From Chroococcidiopsis thermalis PCC 7203 (lineage in GTDB: Bacteria > Cyanobacteriota > Cyanobacteriia > Cyanobacteriales > Chroococcidiopsidaceae), in contig NC_019695.1 in NCBI RefSeq assembly GCF_000317125.1, positions 5,010,336 to 5,074,335 on the forward strand: a stretch of 64,000 nucleotides of DNA, written 5' to 3'. The first letter of the stretch is position 1. Each line of letters opens with the position of its first letter. This document shows positions 54,463-63,560 of the stretch, in pieces. The translations under genes were made by a program, and so were the position numbers. Under the pieces are notes generated by a model. It was not told the DNA's origin. It was given only the letters and a program-made list of their open reading frames with translations, and searched no databases.

Positions 54463-55260
54463 TCACTCCTCGCCCCGCTCAGCTTGCAATTGAGATATGG
54501 CGTAGCGAGCGATCGCCAAACTGATTTGAGCGCGTTCGATGTCAGATCGCACTTCCCAGTCTTGACCGTAACGATTGAGCGTGGATTCGATCGCGGTAGT
54601 AGATGGCTCAATGCTACTGCGCATACTGTAGGCATATGGACGAGCGAGAATTAACAGATCGTCTTCCGAACAATTCGGTAATAATTCTTGTACGCACTGT
54701 ACCAATTGTTGCGCCATAGATTTTTGTGTCGCTAACATGTCAGTTGCTTTATGAGCGATCGCTTGTAACCAAGCTGTCGGCATGTAAGCTGCAAATCGCT
54801 CTTGCAAAGTTATCTGAAGAGACTGCTCGTCTGTGGCGCTAGCAGACACAGTTGTTGGCTTAGTATTCTCCCATAACTGTTCCACGCTAGCGAGGAAACC
54901 TGGCGCATGGGCAGAGAGTTCCTCTTCCCACCAGTCTTCTTGCTGTAATTGCTGTTCTTGTTCGAGAAAGAATGCTTCTGCTGCTTCTTCAGCAGGGTTC
55001 CAGGGATAAGTTGCTGTTTCAGAGGCAAGTAGTGTTTCTAATAACTCTAATTCAGTCAACAACCGATGCCGTTCGTTAATTTCAGAAGACTTGAATTCGT
55101 TTGTCATTGTACAATTCATCATGGGTGTCTGCAAAAACGCTGTATGAGTAGCTACACCACCTGAACAGCCATTTCCGCAACTACATAAATTATGCAAATA
55201 AGATTGGGGATCGCAGTATCTCTGCTGCAATTTTGCAGTATTTAATTGCAGTTTTTGCAT
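54463..55260 (-). CDS. Hypothetical protein in the FHA/CHAT/PP2C cluster
   Basis: A 265-residue soluble protein. The N-terminal 50 residues include a cysteine-rich stretch (CSCGNGCSGG, about 27-36). The rest is acidic and alpha-helical, with long runs of Gln and Glu (QQLQQEDWWEEEL at about 95-107) and a helical C-terminal half ending in ISLAIARYAISQLQAERGEE. A shorter start at Met52 (ATG at 55107) would remove the Cys region. I recognise no domain. It lies between the FHA-PrsW and CHAT-FHA genes, converging on the first and co-oriented with the second. Confidence 0.6.
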   Translation of the reverse strand: MQKLQLNTAKLQQRYCDPQSYLHNLCSCGNGCSGGVATHTAFLQTPMMNCTMTNEFKSSEINERHRLLTELELLETLLASETATYPWNPAEEAAEAFFLEQEQQLQQEDWWEEELSAHAPGFLASVEQLWENTKPTTVSASATDEQSLQITLQERFAAYMPTAWLQAIAHKATDMLATQKSMAQQLVQCVQELLPNCSEDDLLILARPYAYSMRSSIEPSTTAIESTLNRYGQDWEVRSDIERAQISLAIARYAISQLQAERGEE

Positions 55261-55546
55261 AAAGCATCTTGCTTTTTCCCTCTCTTTACTGCATGAAGTG
55301 CGGATTAATTCCAGCTTGAGAAGACAGAGGGTATCCTCATAAATCGGCGAGCGGGCAACCCGTTGCTACGCAGAGCTGCGTCACTTGAATAAATTTAACA
55401 ATTAGCTGGTGCATTGACTTTTCTCCATAAAAAATTTACTTTGGTCTGAGTTGTATGGCAGCAGTTCTCAAGACAGAGCTTTACGCAAAAATATATCAAT
55501 TTTTTCTTCTTTCTGCCCTCTACCTTCTGTCTTCCTTCGCTCAGCT
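55261..55546. other. Gap with no recognised feature
   Basis: This 286-bp stretch separates the hypothetical gene from the CHAT-FHA gene. It is mixed-composition DNA; no coding frame, hairpin or repeat array was recognised. Confidence 0.4.
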
Positions 55547-57169
55547 TCAGTCTTCAACAATAAATTCGTAGGTTTGACCCTTATGGCTGCCGAACTTTAA
55601 CTTCATTCCCGATTTTAGCGGGACTTCCTCACGATATACATTTTGCCAGCGATCGCTACTGGGTAGATTTGACAGCAAAGTCCCGAAACGAGAATTATCT
55701 CGTAAGAAAAAAGTCGTATCGCCGCGATCTTGACGGCAATAGATTTCTGCATGTCTTTGGCTGACCCAGCCTTCTTGAACTACAATATCATTCTCTGCCA
55801 GACGACCTACCCTTACTAATCTCGTACCTAAATGCCAGACTTGCTCTGGAGCAGAAGTAGAACGCAGTTGCGCTCGTACTGGTGGGTATACTGTACCCGC
55901 GACCGTATCTTCTGGTAGCTGAGTAATTTCGTCACGAGCGGGTGCGCCGAGCAACTCCCCATCAAACTCTGGATGCATGTAGAGGATGGGTAGAGTCCAA
56001 GCATGAGAAATATATTTATAAACAGCTAGTAGTTGCTGTCTGGCGATCGCCGCCGCACGATCGATCGGCGAGCCTGCTGCTAACGCCTGGGTAAAAACTT
56101 GAATAAAACTTAAAGCTTCCTCATCGGCAATTTCATCCCGCATTCCCAGTACTGCTGGTACGCCGTGATGAATCAAAACTTCTGCTAAACTGCTACGCGG
56201 TAAAGGTTGTCCGTTATCAAACGCGGGTTGCGCTCCCCAACAGGCATTAATCGCGCACAGTTTGACTTGAGAACGTGCTAGTACATGGGCTAACTCCGTA
56301 CCGTCAATCGCCACGCCGGGGCGTAAAAACAACAATCCTCCATTTGGAGCGCTCAAACCATGACCGGAATAAAAGAAAATATTGTAAGCTTGAGTTTCTA
56401 GCTGCGAGATTAATTCTTTAGGAGTAGGTTGTAGCAAAGTGTCTACCCGACAGGGAACCGTTGCCAAATTTCTCCTTTCAATTGGTTTAAGTTGTTGAAA
56501 GCTTCTCAGAGTTTGTTCGAGAATTTTTGCTTCTGTTTCCAACTGCAAGCTTCCGGCTTCGGTGTCTTGTCCCAAAACCAGCAAAACATTTAAACCCTGA
56601 CTGGGTGGTAGCGAAATCAGGGAACCAACATCGTTAGTCGTGCGACTGAAAAAGACTTGTGGCGCTTGCAGTGGCGAAGGTAGGGAGATAGCTGGTTTTC
56701 CAGCCTGAGGCTGCATAATTTCCCAAGGCAAGGCGATGAGATCCGGCTCTCGAATATCTATTCTTAGCCGTAATGGTTTTCCTTGTCCGATCGCAATCCC
56801 TTGACTCTTCTCCAGACTCATTTGTACTTGTCCCTGAAAAATCCACTGCCAAAGGTTGATGCATAAATGTTGCATCAGACGACCCCCTTGTCCGTTGGTT
56901 TTTCCGCCAGGATAGGCAACGATTTCTGGAACTAAATCCAAGGTCTGGGAAATTATCTCTGGAGAAATTGGTGGTGATGAGCGAGGCGCAAACATTGCCT
57001 GCCAAGCTTGCCAAGCCTGCATCAATCTAGGGGACAAAACACAATCATGTTTCACATATCCACCAGGATAAGGGGCTTGCACTACCCAAACGGCAAAGTT
57101 ATCTTTACCAGCATTGGCAAGACGTTCGATTGCTAAACTCAAGCAGGGAATGTCAGACTGGGACATCAA
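55547..57169 (-). CDS. CHAT caspase-like protease with C-terminal FHA domain
   Basis: A 540-residue protein. Residues about 190-405 form a CHAT (caspase-HetF-associated TPR) protease domain with the catalytic dyad His270 (NIFFYSGHG) and Cys310 (LCAINACWG). The N-terminal part (about 1-185) includes a PxxxxxPWE segment (residues 144-151) common to such proteins. The C-terminal FHA domain (about 445-535) has GR (455-456), SQRHA (470-474) and DNSRFGTLL (491-499). The fusion would bring the protease to phosphothreonine sites, or control it by them. Cyanobacterial relatives are counted among orthocaspase/CHAT-like proteins. The ATG at 57169 is used. Confidence 0.92.
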   Translation of the reverse strand: MMSQSDIPCLSLAIERLANAGKDNFAVWVVQAPYPGGYVKHDCVLSPRLMQAWQAWQAMFAPRSSPPISPEIISQTLDLVPEIVAYPGGKTNGQGGRLMQHLCINLWQWIFQGQVQMSLEKSQGIAIGQGKPLRLRIDIREPDLIALPWEIMQPQAGKPAISLPSPLQAPQVFFSRTTNDVGSLISLPPSQGLNVLLVLGQDTEAGSLQLETEAKILEQTLRSFQQLKPIERRNLATVPCRVDTLLQPTPKELISQLETQAYNIFFYSGHGLSAPNGGLLFLRPGVAIDGTELAHVLARSQVKLCAINACWGAQPAFDNGQPLPRSSLAEVLIHHGVPAVLGMRDEIADEEALSFIQVFTQALAAGSPIDRAAAIARQQLLAVYKYISHAWTLPILYMHPEFDGELLGAPARDEITQLPEDTVAGTVYPPVRAQLRSTSAPEQVWHLGTRLVRVGRLAENDIVVQEGWVSQRHAEIYCRQDRGDTTFFLRDNSRFGTLLSNLPSSDRWQNVYREEVPLKSGMKLKFGSHKGQTYEFIVED

Positions 57170-57262
57170 TAACCACGATCGCTATCAAATACTCGCAAAT
57201 ATGCAACTGTCTTAGTTTAATAGTTTATTTAACTGGGAGCTAGAGGCTGAGGTGATAAGGGT

Positions 57263-57295
57263 GTGGGGCAAGTCACAAGTCACAAGTCACACCCT
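57263..57295. repeat. CACAAGT heptamer array
   Basis: Three CACAAGT units lie between the CHAT-FHA and PP2C genes, next to palindrome copy 3. Confidence 0.7.
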
Positions 57296-57315
57296 TTCTT
57301 CACCGATCGCTTTGT

Positions 57316-57339
57316 GGAGACGTTATATGTAACGTCTCC
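57316..57339. repeat. Palindrome family 1, copy 3
   Basis: GGAGACGTTA and TAACGTCTCC are perfect complements with a 4-base centre. Compared with copies 1 and 2 it has a one-base change in the centre and lacks the outer bases. It lies just downstream of the PP2C gene stop codon. Confidence 0.85.
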
Positions 57340-57348
57340 TCTACTCTC

Positions 57349-59667
57349 TTACCGATTGCCTTGTCCTCCTGACTCCTGATTTCCACCGTCTGTCTGTGTT
57401 GGCAATGCCTGAGATGTAGAACAAGGATTGTTCCCTCCTGAAAATTCCTTAAATCGTCGATCGAGTTCGGTATTTGCAATCCAAGCATTGTCTCCTGGTT
57501 TTAATATCCGGCGATCGCCAGTTGAAGATGTAGAAGTACGGGAGAATTCAGGGTTTGAGCAGACTTGCAGCTGCGTCCAAGTCTCTCGCTGCTGGGAGGG
57601 CAGTTTTGATTCGTTTAGAACTTTGACGATACTGCCCTGGGGCAAAGTAAAATCGGGTGCATTCAGTTGGGGTGGCTCGGGAGAAGAGTTGGTCGCTCCT
57701 GCTTGGCGCTGGAGGGGGGTTTCCTGCTGAGCCTCATATACTCTTTCAGGCGATCGCGCAACATTTGTAGTATCGTTACTGTCACTATTTGCTGCTGGGT
57801 TTCGCTCTTGCCAATTGTGATTGTAAGCCAGCCAAAGTCCTGCTGCCGCACTTAAGAGCAAACCGATTCCCAACACTATTGGGAGCAACCACGATCGCGA
57901 TTGTTGCGGTGGTGGTAATGGTGAGAGTAACTGCGTATTGGCGATCGGGACGTAGTTCTCGATCGCATCTTCCGTTGGTGGTTCTGAGAGAGTTACGGCA
58001 AATGAAGATGAGCTGACCGCACCATTACTCGTTTTGTCTAACGACTGACTGTAACCAAGCGGAGTTTCTGGCTCTTGCACCTTTACCTGACAATGTACTA
58101 AAGCAACGGTAATATTATCGTGTCCGTTAAGGTTGTTACCAAGTTCTACAAGCTGCTTAGTTGCTGTAGCGACATCCATATTCCCATCTAAAATTGGCAA
58201 GATTTCTGTTTGCCAGCACCGATCGACTAAATCGTAATCGCTCAAGCCATCAGAACACAAGAGGAATACGCAGTCTTCATCCAACACAAACCGCTGTACC
58301 GTGGGATGTACCGATGCACTCATGCCGATCGCTTGGACGAGAGAACCAGCCGAGGGTTGTTGTAGTGCTTCTCGATAGACAGCATAACCCAACCGTACTT
58401 CACGGGCAGCTACATCATCGTCTAGGGTTATTTGATGGCAACCCGTGCGCGTCACCCAGTAGGCGCGGCTATCACCAACGTGAGCAATATATATTTCATG
58501 TTGATGTCCTACTGCCATCACCAAGGTTGTCCCCATTCGCTGTCTTCCTTGACGATGCTCTTTGTCGTTACGGCTACTGATACATTCGTTTGTCTTGCGC
58601 GTAAACTGTTCTAGAGCATGAGTGAGGGTATTCGGGTCTAAACTTGCTTCATCTAGCGGCAGCTGTTGTACCTGGTGCTGTAGCGTTTCGATCGCTAGAC
58701 TGGAAGCAACGTTACCTCCTTCGTGTCCGCCAATCCCATCGCAGACAATTGCGATCGCTTTTGCTTCTGGTGGTTTAGCAAGTGTGGTGCCGCTGGCTGG
58801 ATAGCAGGCATCTTCATTTCGCTGACGGCTAGGACCAGTATCGGTGCAAGTACTAATCTGGAAACTCCGACTGGGGGCAATGTCTCTATTCGTAATGTTT
58901 TGCCCTAATTCCAACAATCCTCGATCCAGACACGCTAGCAATTGCTCCGAGTTGACGATTTCTCCTTGTTGCAATTCTTGGCTTAATTGTTCTATAAATC
59001 CACTCACGCTTGGTCGAGCCTCTTTAGCGAGCTGCGACCAAGATTGACCGAGTTGCGCTAGTGTGGGACGTTCGGCATCATCCAATTGCAATTGCAACAG
59101 CCTTAGTAACGATCCTTCTACTCGTAAAAACTGGGGGACGAGCAAGCTAGAGGCTACGCCTTCGCTATATAGGGGTTGCCACAGTTGCGCAATTTGCCAT
59201 AACCAATTGAGCTGGCGTAAGCTAGAAACGGACTGCCAAACAGCAGTCATCTGAGGCATTAGCTGTCCTGCTGTTAACACACCATCGGGATAAATCGGTG
59301 CTTGTTCCAACAGCAAAATTTCTTTTTCAGGTGGTTCGCGATCGAGCGATACTAATCCGTATACCTGCGGAACTTGGAGACGATACGCGACTAGTCTCAA
59401 ATAAGGTCTAATTTCATTAGAAATATCTAAATAAGGAGAGTCTAGCAGTAAACCAGGTTGAGTATCTAAAACAATTCGCTCGGCTTTGAGGTAAAAGCGT
59501 TCCGCGATCGACGTTCCGATCTCGTGGAGTTCTGTGCCTTGCCCGACAACCCACAAGTAACGTTTAATTAAGGATGTACCGCAGCGCTGACAAAACTTGT
59601 CGCCTTCAGAGTTGGCAGCCTTACACAGATCGTTTGGACATTGGATCGTTACCTCATTATTTTGCAT
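57349..59667 (-). CDS. PP2C protein phosphatase with zinc ribbon, TM segment and SH3-like tail
   Basis: A 772-residue multi-domain phosphatase. A four-Cys zinc ribbon (Cys10, Cys15, Cys26, Cys29) opens it. Residues about 35-240 fold like a degenerate kinase N and C lobe without the HRD or DFG motifs. The PP2C domain spans about 270-525: RNED (Glu285, Asp286), CDGIGGHEGG (Asp310), GTTLVMAV, VGDSRAYWV, CSDGLSDYD (Asp473) and GHDNITV (Asp517). A TM helix at 593-615 and an SH3-like region (about 668-735) complete it. It would remove phosphates from threonine, opposing an unseen Ser/Thr kinase, next to FHA proteins that read such marks. Confidence 0.93.
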   Translation of the reverse strand: MQNNEVTIQCPNDLCKAANSEGDKFCQRCGTSLIKRYLWVVGQGTELHEIGTSIAERFYLKAERIVLDTQPGLLLDSPYLDISNEIRPYLRLVAYRLQVPQVYGLVSLDREPPEKEILLLEQAPIYPDGVLTAGQLMPQMTAVWQSVSSLRQLNWLWQIAQLWQPLYSEGVASSLLVPQFLRVEGSLLRLLQLQLDDAERPTLAQLGQSWSQLAKEARPSVSGFIEQLSQELQQGEIVNSEQLLACLDRGLLELGQNITNRDIAPSRSFQISTCTDTGPSRQRNEDACYPASGTTLAKPPEAKAIAIVCDGIGGHEGGNVASSLAIETLQHQVQQLPLDEASLDPNTLTHALEQFTRKTNECISSRNDKEHRQGRQRMGTTLVMAVGHQHEIYIAHVGDSRAYWVTRTGCHQITLDDDVAAREVRLGYAVYREALQQPSAGSLVQAIGMSASVHPTVQRFVLDEDCVFLLCSDGLSDYDLVDRCWQTEILPILDGNMDVATATKQLVELGNNLNGHDNITVALVHCQVKVQEPETPLGYSQSLDKTSNGAVSSSSFAVTLSEPPTEDAIENYVPIANTQLLSPLPPPQQSRSWLLPIVLGIGLLLSAAAGLWLAYNHNWQERNPAANSDSNDTTNVARSPERVYEAQQETPLQRQAGATNSSPEPPQLNAPDFTLPQGSIVKVLNESKLPSQQRETWTQLQVCSNPEFSRTSTSSTGDRRILKPGDNAWIANTELDRRFKEFSGGNNPCSTSQALPTQTDGGNQESGGQGNR

Positions 59668-60192
59668 AGCTGGCGCACCGATTAGCCATATTAAATCAAT
59701 TTAAAACAGCAGACGTAAGAGACGATTAAACTGCTCATTCATGTTTATATCTCTATATTTAGCTTCCCGCACGGCAATTGCGCTTCTGTTCTTATATTTT
59801 TGCAAGATCTGGATGCAGTTGTTACCTCACTTCCACCCAGATGATTTGAGCATTAACTTTAACAAGCTTTGACTATCGATTGCAAACATGAATTTTGAAT
59901 AAATTGTGATTTAATCGCTTGGCGCAAGCAGCTAAATCTGCTACAGTCCTACCCGCTAGTGTAGTCTCTCGCATTCAGCCGAGTCTAATTCGCGATCTAT
60001 CTACTACTTTAGCGATTTCAATCCGATTGTTTAGCTTAGAACGCCCTGTGTTTAGAGCCGAGGCGAGCAATTTGCAGACCTAGCGTTTTGTAGGTAAGTA
60101 TTTCCTACTTACGAAGGAGGCGATCGCGAACCGATATTCTTAAATTTTAAATAGTGAATTGGTCATTACGTTTTTAAGAGATTACAACAATT
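59668..60192. other. Non-coding gap, no recognised feature
   Basis: This 525-bp region lies between the divergent PP2C and small acidic protein genes. I see no coding frame, repeat array or stable hairpin. It must contain the promoters for both. Confidence 0.45.
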
Positions 60193-60465
60193 ATGGATAA
60201 CAACCAAGAAAAAGAAACGCATCGTGCAGTTAATCCTGGTGATGTTATCGCTGATGAAGAGCAATCAGTTGAAGAGAAAAAGCAACAACTTGCTGTAGAT
60301 TCCCCAGATATCACTGGCGACCATATTCAAGTTCCTACCTATTTTGCTGTAGAAGAACCAGATGGCGAAGAAAAAGCTTTACACCATGTCAAAGACGCAG
60401 AAGAAATTTCTGATGTCATTCGCCAGTCAAGAGTTGACGAAAACGGCGAACGCACTTGGTGGTAG
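60193..60465 (+). CDS. Small acidic cyanobacterial protein of unknown function
   Basis: A 90-residue soluble protein with a high share of Glu and Asp. It begins MDNNQEKETHRAVNPGDVIADEEQ and ends NGERTWW. No domain was recognised. The Trp pair at the end and the DAEEISDVIRQSR helix look conserved in style. It is followed by a strong hairpin terminator, which supports it as a real transcription unit. Confidence 0.6.
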   Translation: MDNNQEKETHRAVNPGDVIADEEQSVEEKKQQLAVDSPDITGDHIQVPTYFAVEEPDGEEKALHHVKDAEEISDVIRQSRVDENGERTWW

Positions 60466-60556
60466 CTCCCGTACTCGCTGTATTCCGCTTTAGAATGAAG
60501 GTCTTTGTGAGATGAAAAGCAGTCGCACTTGAGCGCGAAATAGTTATTTAAAGAAG

Positions 60557-60580
60557 GGGCGCATTGTGATGCGTCCTTTT
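60557..60580 (+). terminator. Rho-independent terminator
   Basis: An 8-bp stem (GGGCGCAT with ATGCGTCC, one G-T pair) closes on a 4-base loop and is followed by TTTT. It lies between the small acidic gene and the convergent ndhM gene. Confidence 0.75.
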
Positions 60581-60601
60581 AATTATCTATTCCTTACTCC
60601 T

Positions 60602-60958
60602 CTATCGATTATCTTCCACGGCAACTTGTGGCAGTCCCATACTGTAGTTAATCGCCCGACTATTCAAGTTGTAACTAATCCGACCGCTTTGTAGCAGCGA
60701 TCGAATCAAGTGTTCCAAATCCGAGCCAATGCGGCGTAGATTGTAATCGGTCAAATCCGCGCCACTGTGAGACTCCACCAGTTCGTCAAATTTGCCGTAT
60801 ACCGTTTGTAACGCATCTTCATTCCAAGTTAATTCATTATCGGGGTCAACATCTAGCGTCAACACCTGATTGCTAGGAACGAGTTCGCCATCTTCATTAA
60901 CTTCCGCAGAGAAAATCCGAACGTGGCGGGTTGTGGACTTAAGTAGCTGCTCTTCCAT
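60602..60958 (-). CDS. ndhM: NDH-1 complex subunit M
   Basis: A 118-residue subunit of the cyanobacterial NAD(P)H dehydrogenase-like complex. [33 protein letters not shown], then [36 protein letters not shown], and [18 protein letters not shown] match NdhM closely. NdhM is a peripheral-arm subunit on the cytoplasmic side of the thylakoid complex and takes part in cyclic electron flow and respiration. The ATG at 60958 is the right start. Confidence 0.95.
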   Translation of the reverse strand: MEEQLLKSTTRHVRIFSAEVNEDGELVPSNQVLTLDVDPDNELTWNEDALQTVYGKFDELVESHSGADLTDYNLRRIGSDLEHLIRSLLQSGRISYNLNSRAINYSMGLPQVAVEDNR

Positions 60959-61016
60959 AAGTAGGGATTCTAACTTGACTTTATGGTATTGAGTTTATTC
61001 TATAGGAGTTGGTTGA

Positions 61017-61063
61017 CAGTTGTTGGTCACAAGTCGCAAGTCGCAAGTCGCTGATAACCGATC
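61017..61063. repeat. CAAGTCG heptamer array
   Basis: CAAGTCG units (x3) lie just after the leuD stop codon on the minus strand and precede the ndhM promoter region. Confidence 0.75.
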
Positions 61064-61068
61064 GCGGA

Positions 61069-61614
61069 CTACCGAGCAGAAATCATTCCAGTCTGACGAG
61101 CGTAAGCAAAAATACCACCAGCATCAATTACAGGTTTAATCTCTCCTAGAGATTTTAGAGAATAGGTTTGGTCTAGCGTATGATTGATGATTTGATTTTT
61201 GTCAAAGTCAACCGTGACTTCTTGTCCAGTCACGAAGCGATCGCACAGTCGCTCGCCAGACTCCCAAGGATATAATTCGCCTGTAGAAACACAATTACGG
61301 AAAAATATTCGCGCGTAAGATTGAGCGATGACTGCTTTCACTCCAGCAGCGCCAAGAGCGATTGGTGCATGTTCGCGAGACGACCCGCACCCAAAGTTTT
61401 CTCCAGCGATAATAATTGGATAGCGTGTTTTCATTTCATCGGCAGCAATAAACTTGCCGTAGCGATCTGGTAAGCCAATCATGGCGTAACTACCAAGCTT
61501 CTCATACTCATCCGGCTTGGAAGGAACCAGCGTTAAATATTCTGCGGGAATGATCTGATCGGTATCGATATTATCATCAACTACAAAAATTAAACCGCGA
61601 ACGCAAGTACTCAT
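61069..61614 (-). CDS. leuD: 3-isopropylmalate dehydratase small subunit
   Basis: A 181-residue LeuD-type aconitase small subunit. GLIFVVDDNIDTDQIIPAEYL is the family start, and ENFGCGSSREHAPIALGAAGVKAVIAQSYARIF is the swivel-domain core. With LeuC it isomerises 2- to 3-isopropylmalate in leucine synthesis. LeuC is not in this window. The ATG at 61614 is the first start. It lies upstream of ndhM on the same strand but with a 110-bp gap. Confidence 0.94.
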   Translation of the reverse strand: MSTCVRGLIFVVDDNIDTDQIIPAEYLTLVPSKPDEYEKLGSYAMIGLPDRYGKFIAADEMKTRYPIIIAGENFGCGSSREHAPIALGAAGVKAVIAQSYARIFFRNCVSTGELYPWESGERLCDRFVTGQEVTVDFDKNQIINHTLDQTYSLKSLGEIKPVIDAGGIFAYARQTGMISAR

Positions 61615-62417
61615 TAACAGCAGTCTCCAAAGGCTTATACCATGATATTTTACTTATCCTATCGCTGGAAGAGACGAGAGAAAGCCAATCGAGAGTTACG
61701 GAGAATTTACCATGACTCACGACTCGCTTCGCGGGAAGACAAATTTTTAACAAGTTATCCTGCCCTAAGCTGCTGAAACAAATTGATGTAATTATTTATA
61801 CTGAATTGACCGGATGACAAATAAAGTCCAGAATTGACATGGAATGGTTTCAGGTAAAGACCCTTTCCAGGAAGCAGCAGCAATATTACTAATACTACTG
61901 TATCCAGATTTGTAAAAATTAAAACTAAACTTTATCCGTAGTGCAGGCGAAATACAAAAAACTATTGAAAGCCTTACAAATTCCTTACACAAACTTTACT
62001 GTAATTAATCTTAAAGGTTGAATAATAGTAGTTGTCTCTTAAATCGACTCCTAAATTTTCATCATATAACCTGGGCTGGCACGCGCCGTTTACTGTATCT
62101 ATGAACGTATAACGAGATCGGTAAATGCAAATACGACATTCTTTACAAAACTACTATCTGCTACTAGCTGGAGCGCGATGCAAGCACTTTTTGCCTAGCA
62201 GGAGGTTTGGTAAAAAATACCACAGGAGGGAGACAAGAGCCAAGCACCGAGCATCAGTGGATGGGGAAAGCTACTAGCAATAACTGCTTGGAGATGCTTT
62301 CATCAGCATCAGCTAGAGTCTCAACTAAATGTTTGGTAAAGCTAGCGATGCTGAGAGCGATGTATTTCAGACAACTCTGCTAGCAACTGCACACCCAATT
62401 AGAATTTGTTTAAAGCA
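61615..62417. other. Gap without a recognised gene
   Basis: This 803-bp region between the divergent leuD and Npun_R1517-like genes is mixed and AT-rich. I see no coding frame that I trust, including the 66-residue frame at 61792-61992, and no RNA gene. Confidence 0.45.
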
Positions 62418-62696
62418 ATGAATCCTGACGCAGCATCACATCCAAATCGACAGCTAGAAGTCGGTGTTTTCGAGTGTGAAATTCATTTGAAATTTCGGCT
62501 GATTGAAGAAAATTGTGTTTTGAACGATCGCGAAAAATTATTAGAACTCTTGATTGACGCATTTACAGCGGGTGCAGATGAATACTTAGAGCCTTTGCAC
62601 TCCTGCGTGAAAACCAAAGAGATCTCTGAGCTAGAAGCCTCTTCCCACATGCGTCGTCAACTGATGCGACTGCGCAATTCTTCTAACCTTACATAG
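62418..62696 (+). CDS. Npun_R1517-like small protein
   Basis: A 92-residue protein. Its sequence (GVFECEIHLKFRLIEENCVLNDREKLLELLIDAFTAGADEYLEPLHSCVKTKEISELEASSHMRRQLMRLRN) fits the family named after Nostoc Npun_R1517, annotated as a heterocyst-related transcriptional regulator. The ending is Arg-rich. I recall the family only from sequence style and cannot verify it here. The ATG at 62418 is used over a TTG at 62406. A DNA-binding role is inferred from family annotation only. Confidence 0.6.
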   Translation: MNPDAASHPNRQLEVGVFECEIHLKFRLIEENCVLNDREKLLELLIDAFTAGADEYLEPLHSCVKTKEISELEASSHMRRQLMRLRNSSNLT

Positions 62697-62796
62697 GCTC
62701 GATCTGCTAGAGATCGAGTGGAGCGAATTTTTTCTGCTGAAAGTGTTGACAGAACTCGTTAGATTCGCTAACCTAGATAAGGTTGAACTCAGACGC

Positions 62797-62869
62797 GCCC
62801 CCATCGTCTAGAGGCCTAGGACACCTCCCTTTCACGGAGGCGACGGGGATTCGAATTCCCCTGGGGGTA
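62797..62869 (+). tRNA. tRNA-Glu (UUC)
   Basis: A 73-base cloverleaf. The 7-bp acceptor stem GCCCCCA pairs with TGGGGGT, the anticodon loop CTTTCAC holds TTC, and the T-arm has the GATTCGAAT loop. It has a discriminator A and no encoded CCA. In cyanobacteria tRNA-Glu also donates glutamate to tetrapyrrole synthesis. It is followed at 62878 by a strong hairpin terminator. Confidence 0.97.
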
Positions 62870-62877
62870 TATGAAAG

Positions 62878-62909
62878 ACAAAAGAGGTAGTATTTACTAC
62901 CTCTTTTGT
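62878..62909 (+). terminator. Terminator of the tRNA-Glu gene
   Basis: A 15-bp perfect stem (ACAAAAGAGGTAGTA and its complement) with a 2-base centre starts nine bases after the tRNA. The descending arm ends in CTCTTTTGTTTATTT, so it is a rho-independent type. Confidence 0.88.
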
Positions 62910-62955
62910 TTATTTGTGCCAAGACTTTTCCATCTGCTCGTGCGCTCCCTGCTAT

Positions 62956-63525
62956 CTATAACTCCTCAACGCGGCGGCGAATGGCTAGCAGGTTCGATCG
63001 CAAATCCTGCCGCAGGCGGCGCTCGACAATTGCTACAGGCATAGTACGCTTGGGCAATACTCGCACTGTATAACAGAGATTTGTGCCTGGATTTTCACAT
63101 ACAAAGTAAGGTTCTAGCAGCCACTTCCCAGAATAAGCTTTTAAATCTCCCTCAACCATGTCGAAATGAATTTCGTGGGGAAATTTTTCTTCTAAATCTA
63201 AAACGACTCTGGCAGAAAAGTTGAAACGCAGCAATCGCTGAGTTCCAACTTGCTCTAGACGAATGCCACCATGAGGATGAGCTAGCCGCCGACTCACCGC
63301 TAAGTTAGGAATAAAATCGGCTAAGGTGTCGTAGGCTGTCAAAACTTGCCACACCTTTTCTACGGGGTGGGAGATCTGAATTTTAGCGGTAATTTGACGT
63401 TGACGGTGTGCCAATTCTTCTGTCTGTACTTCCACATCCTCGGCTGAAGATGCAGCATCGATGTCGTCGCCATTGGTATCATCAAGCTCGAAATCGAGAT
63501 CGGATTCGTCGTACTGTTGAGTCAC
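62956..63525 (-). CDS. SRPBCC (START-like) family protein
   Basis: A 189-residue protein. The N-terminal 35 residues are very acidic (ESDLDFELDDTNGDDIDAASS). The START/polyketide-cyclase fold follows: ISHPVEKVWQVLTAYDTLADFIPNLAVSRR, VGTQRLLRFNFSARVVLDLEE and the C-terminal helix RRLRQDLRSNLLAIRRRVEEL. Such proteins bind hydrophobic ligands; in cyanobacteria they have no assigned substrate. The ATG at 63525 is used. Confidence 0.88.
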   Translation of the reverse strand: MTQQYDESDLDFELDDTNGDDIDAASSAEDVEVQTEELAHRQRQITAKIQISHPVEKVWQVLTAYDTLADFIPNLAVSRRLAHPHGGIRLEQVGTQRLLRFNFSARVVLDLEEKFPHEIHFDMVEGDLKAYSGKWLLEPYFVCENPGTNLCYTVRVLPKRTMPVAIVERRLRQDLRSNLLAIRRRVEEL

Positions 63526-63560
63526 TGTTCGATGATAATTAAACTGTAGATAGTTAAACT

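Noticed and set aside
61792-61992. 66-residue frame on the minus strand in the leuD gap
   Set aside because: No family similarity, no Shine-Dalgarno and no support from its position.
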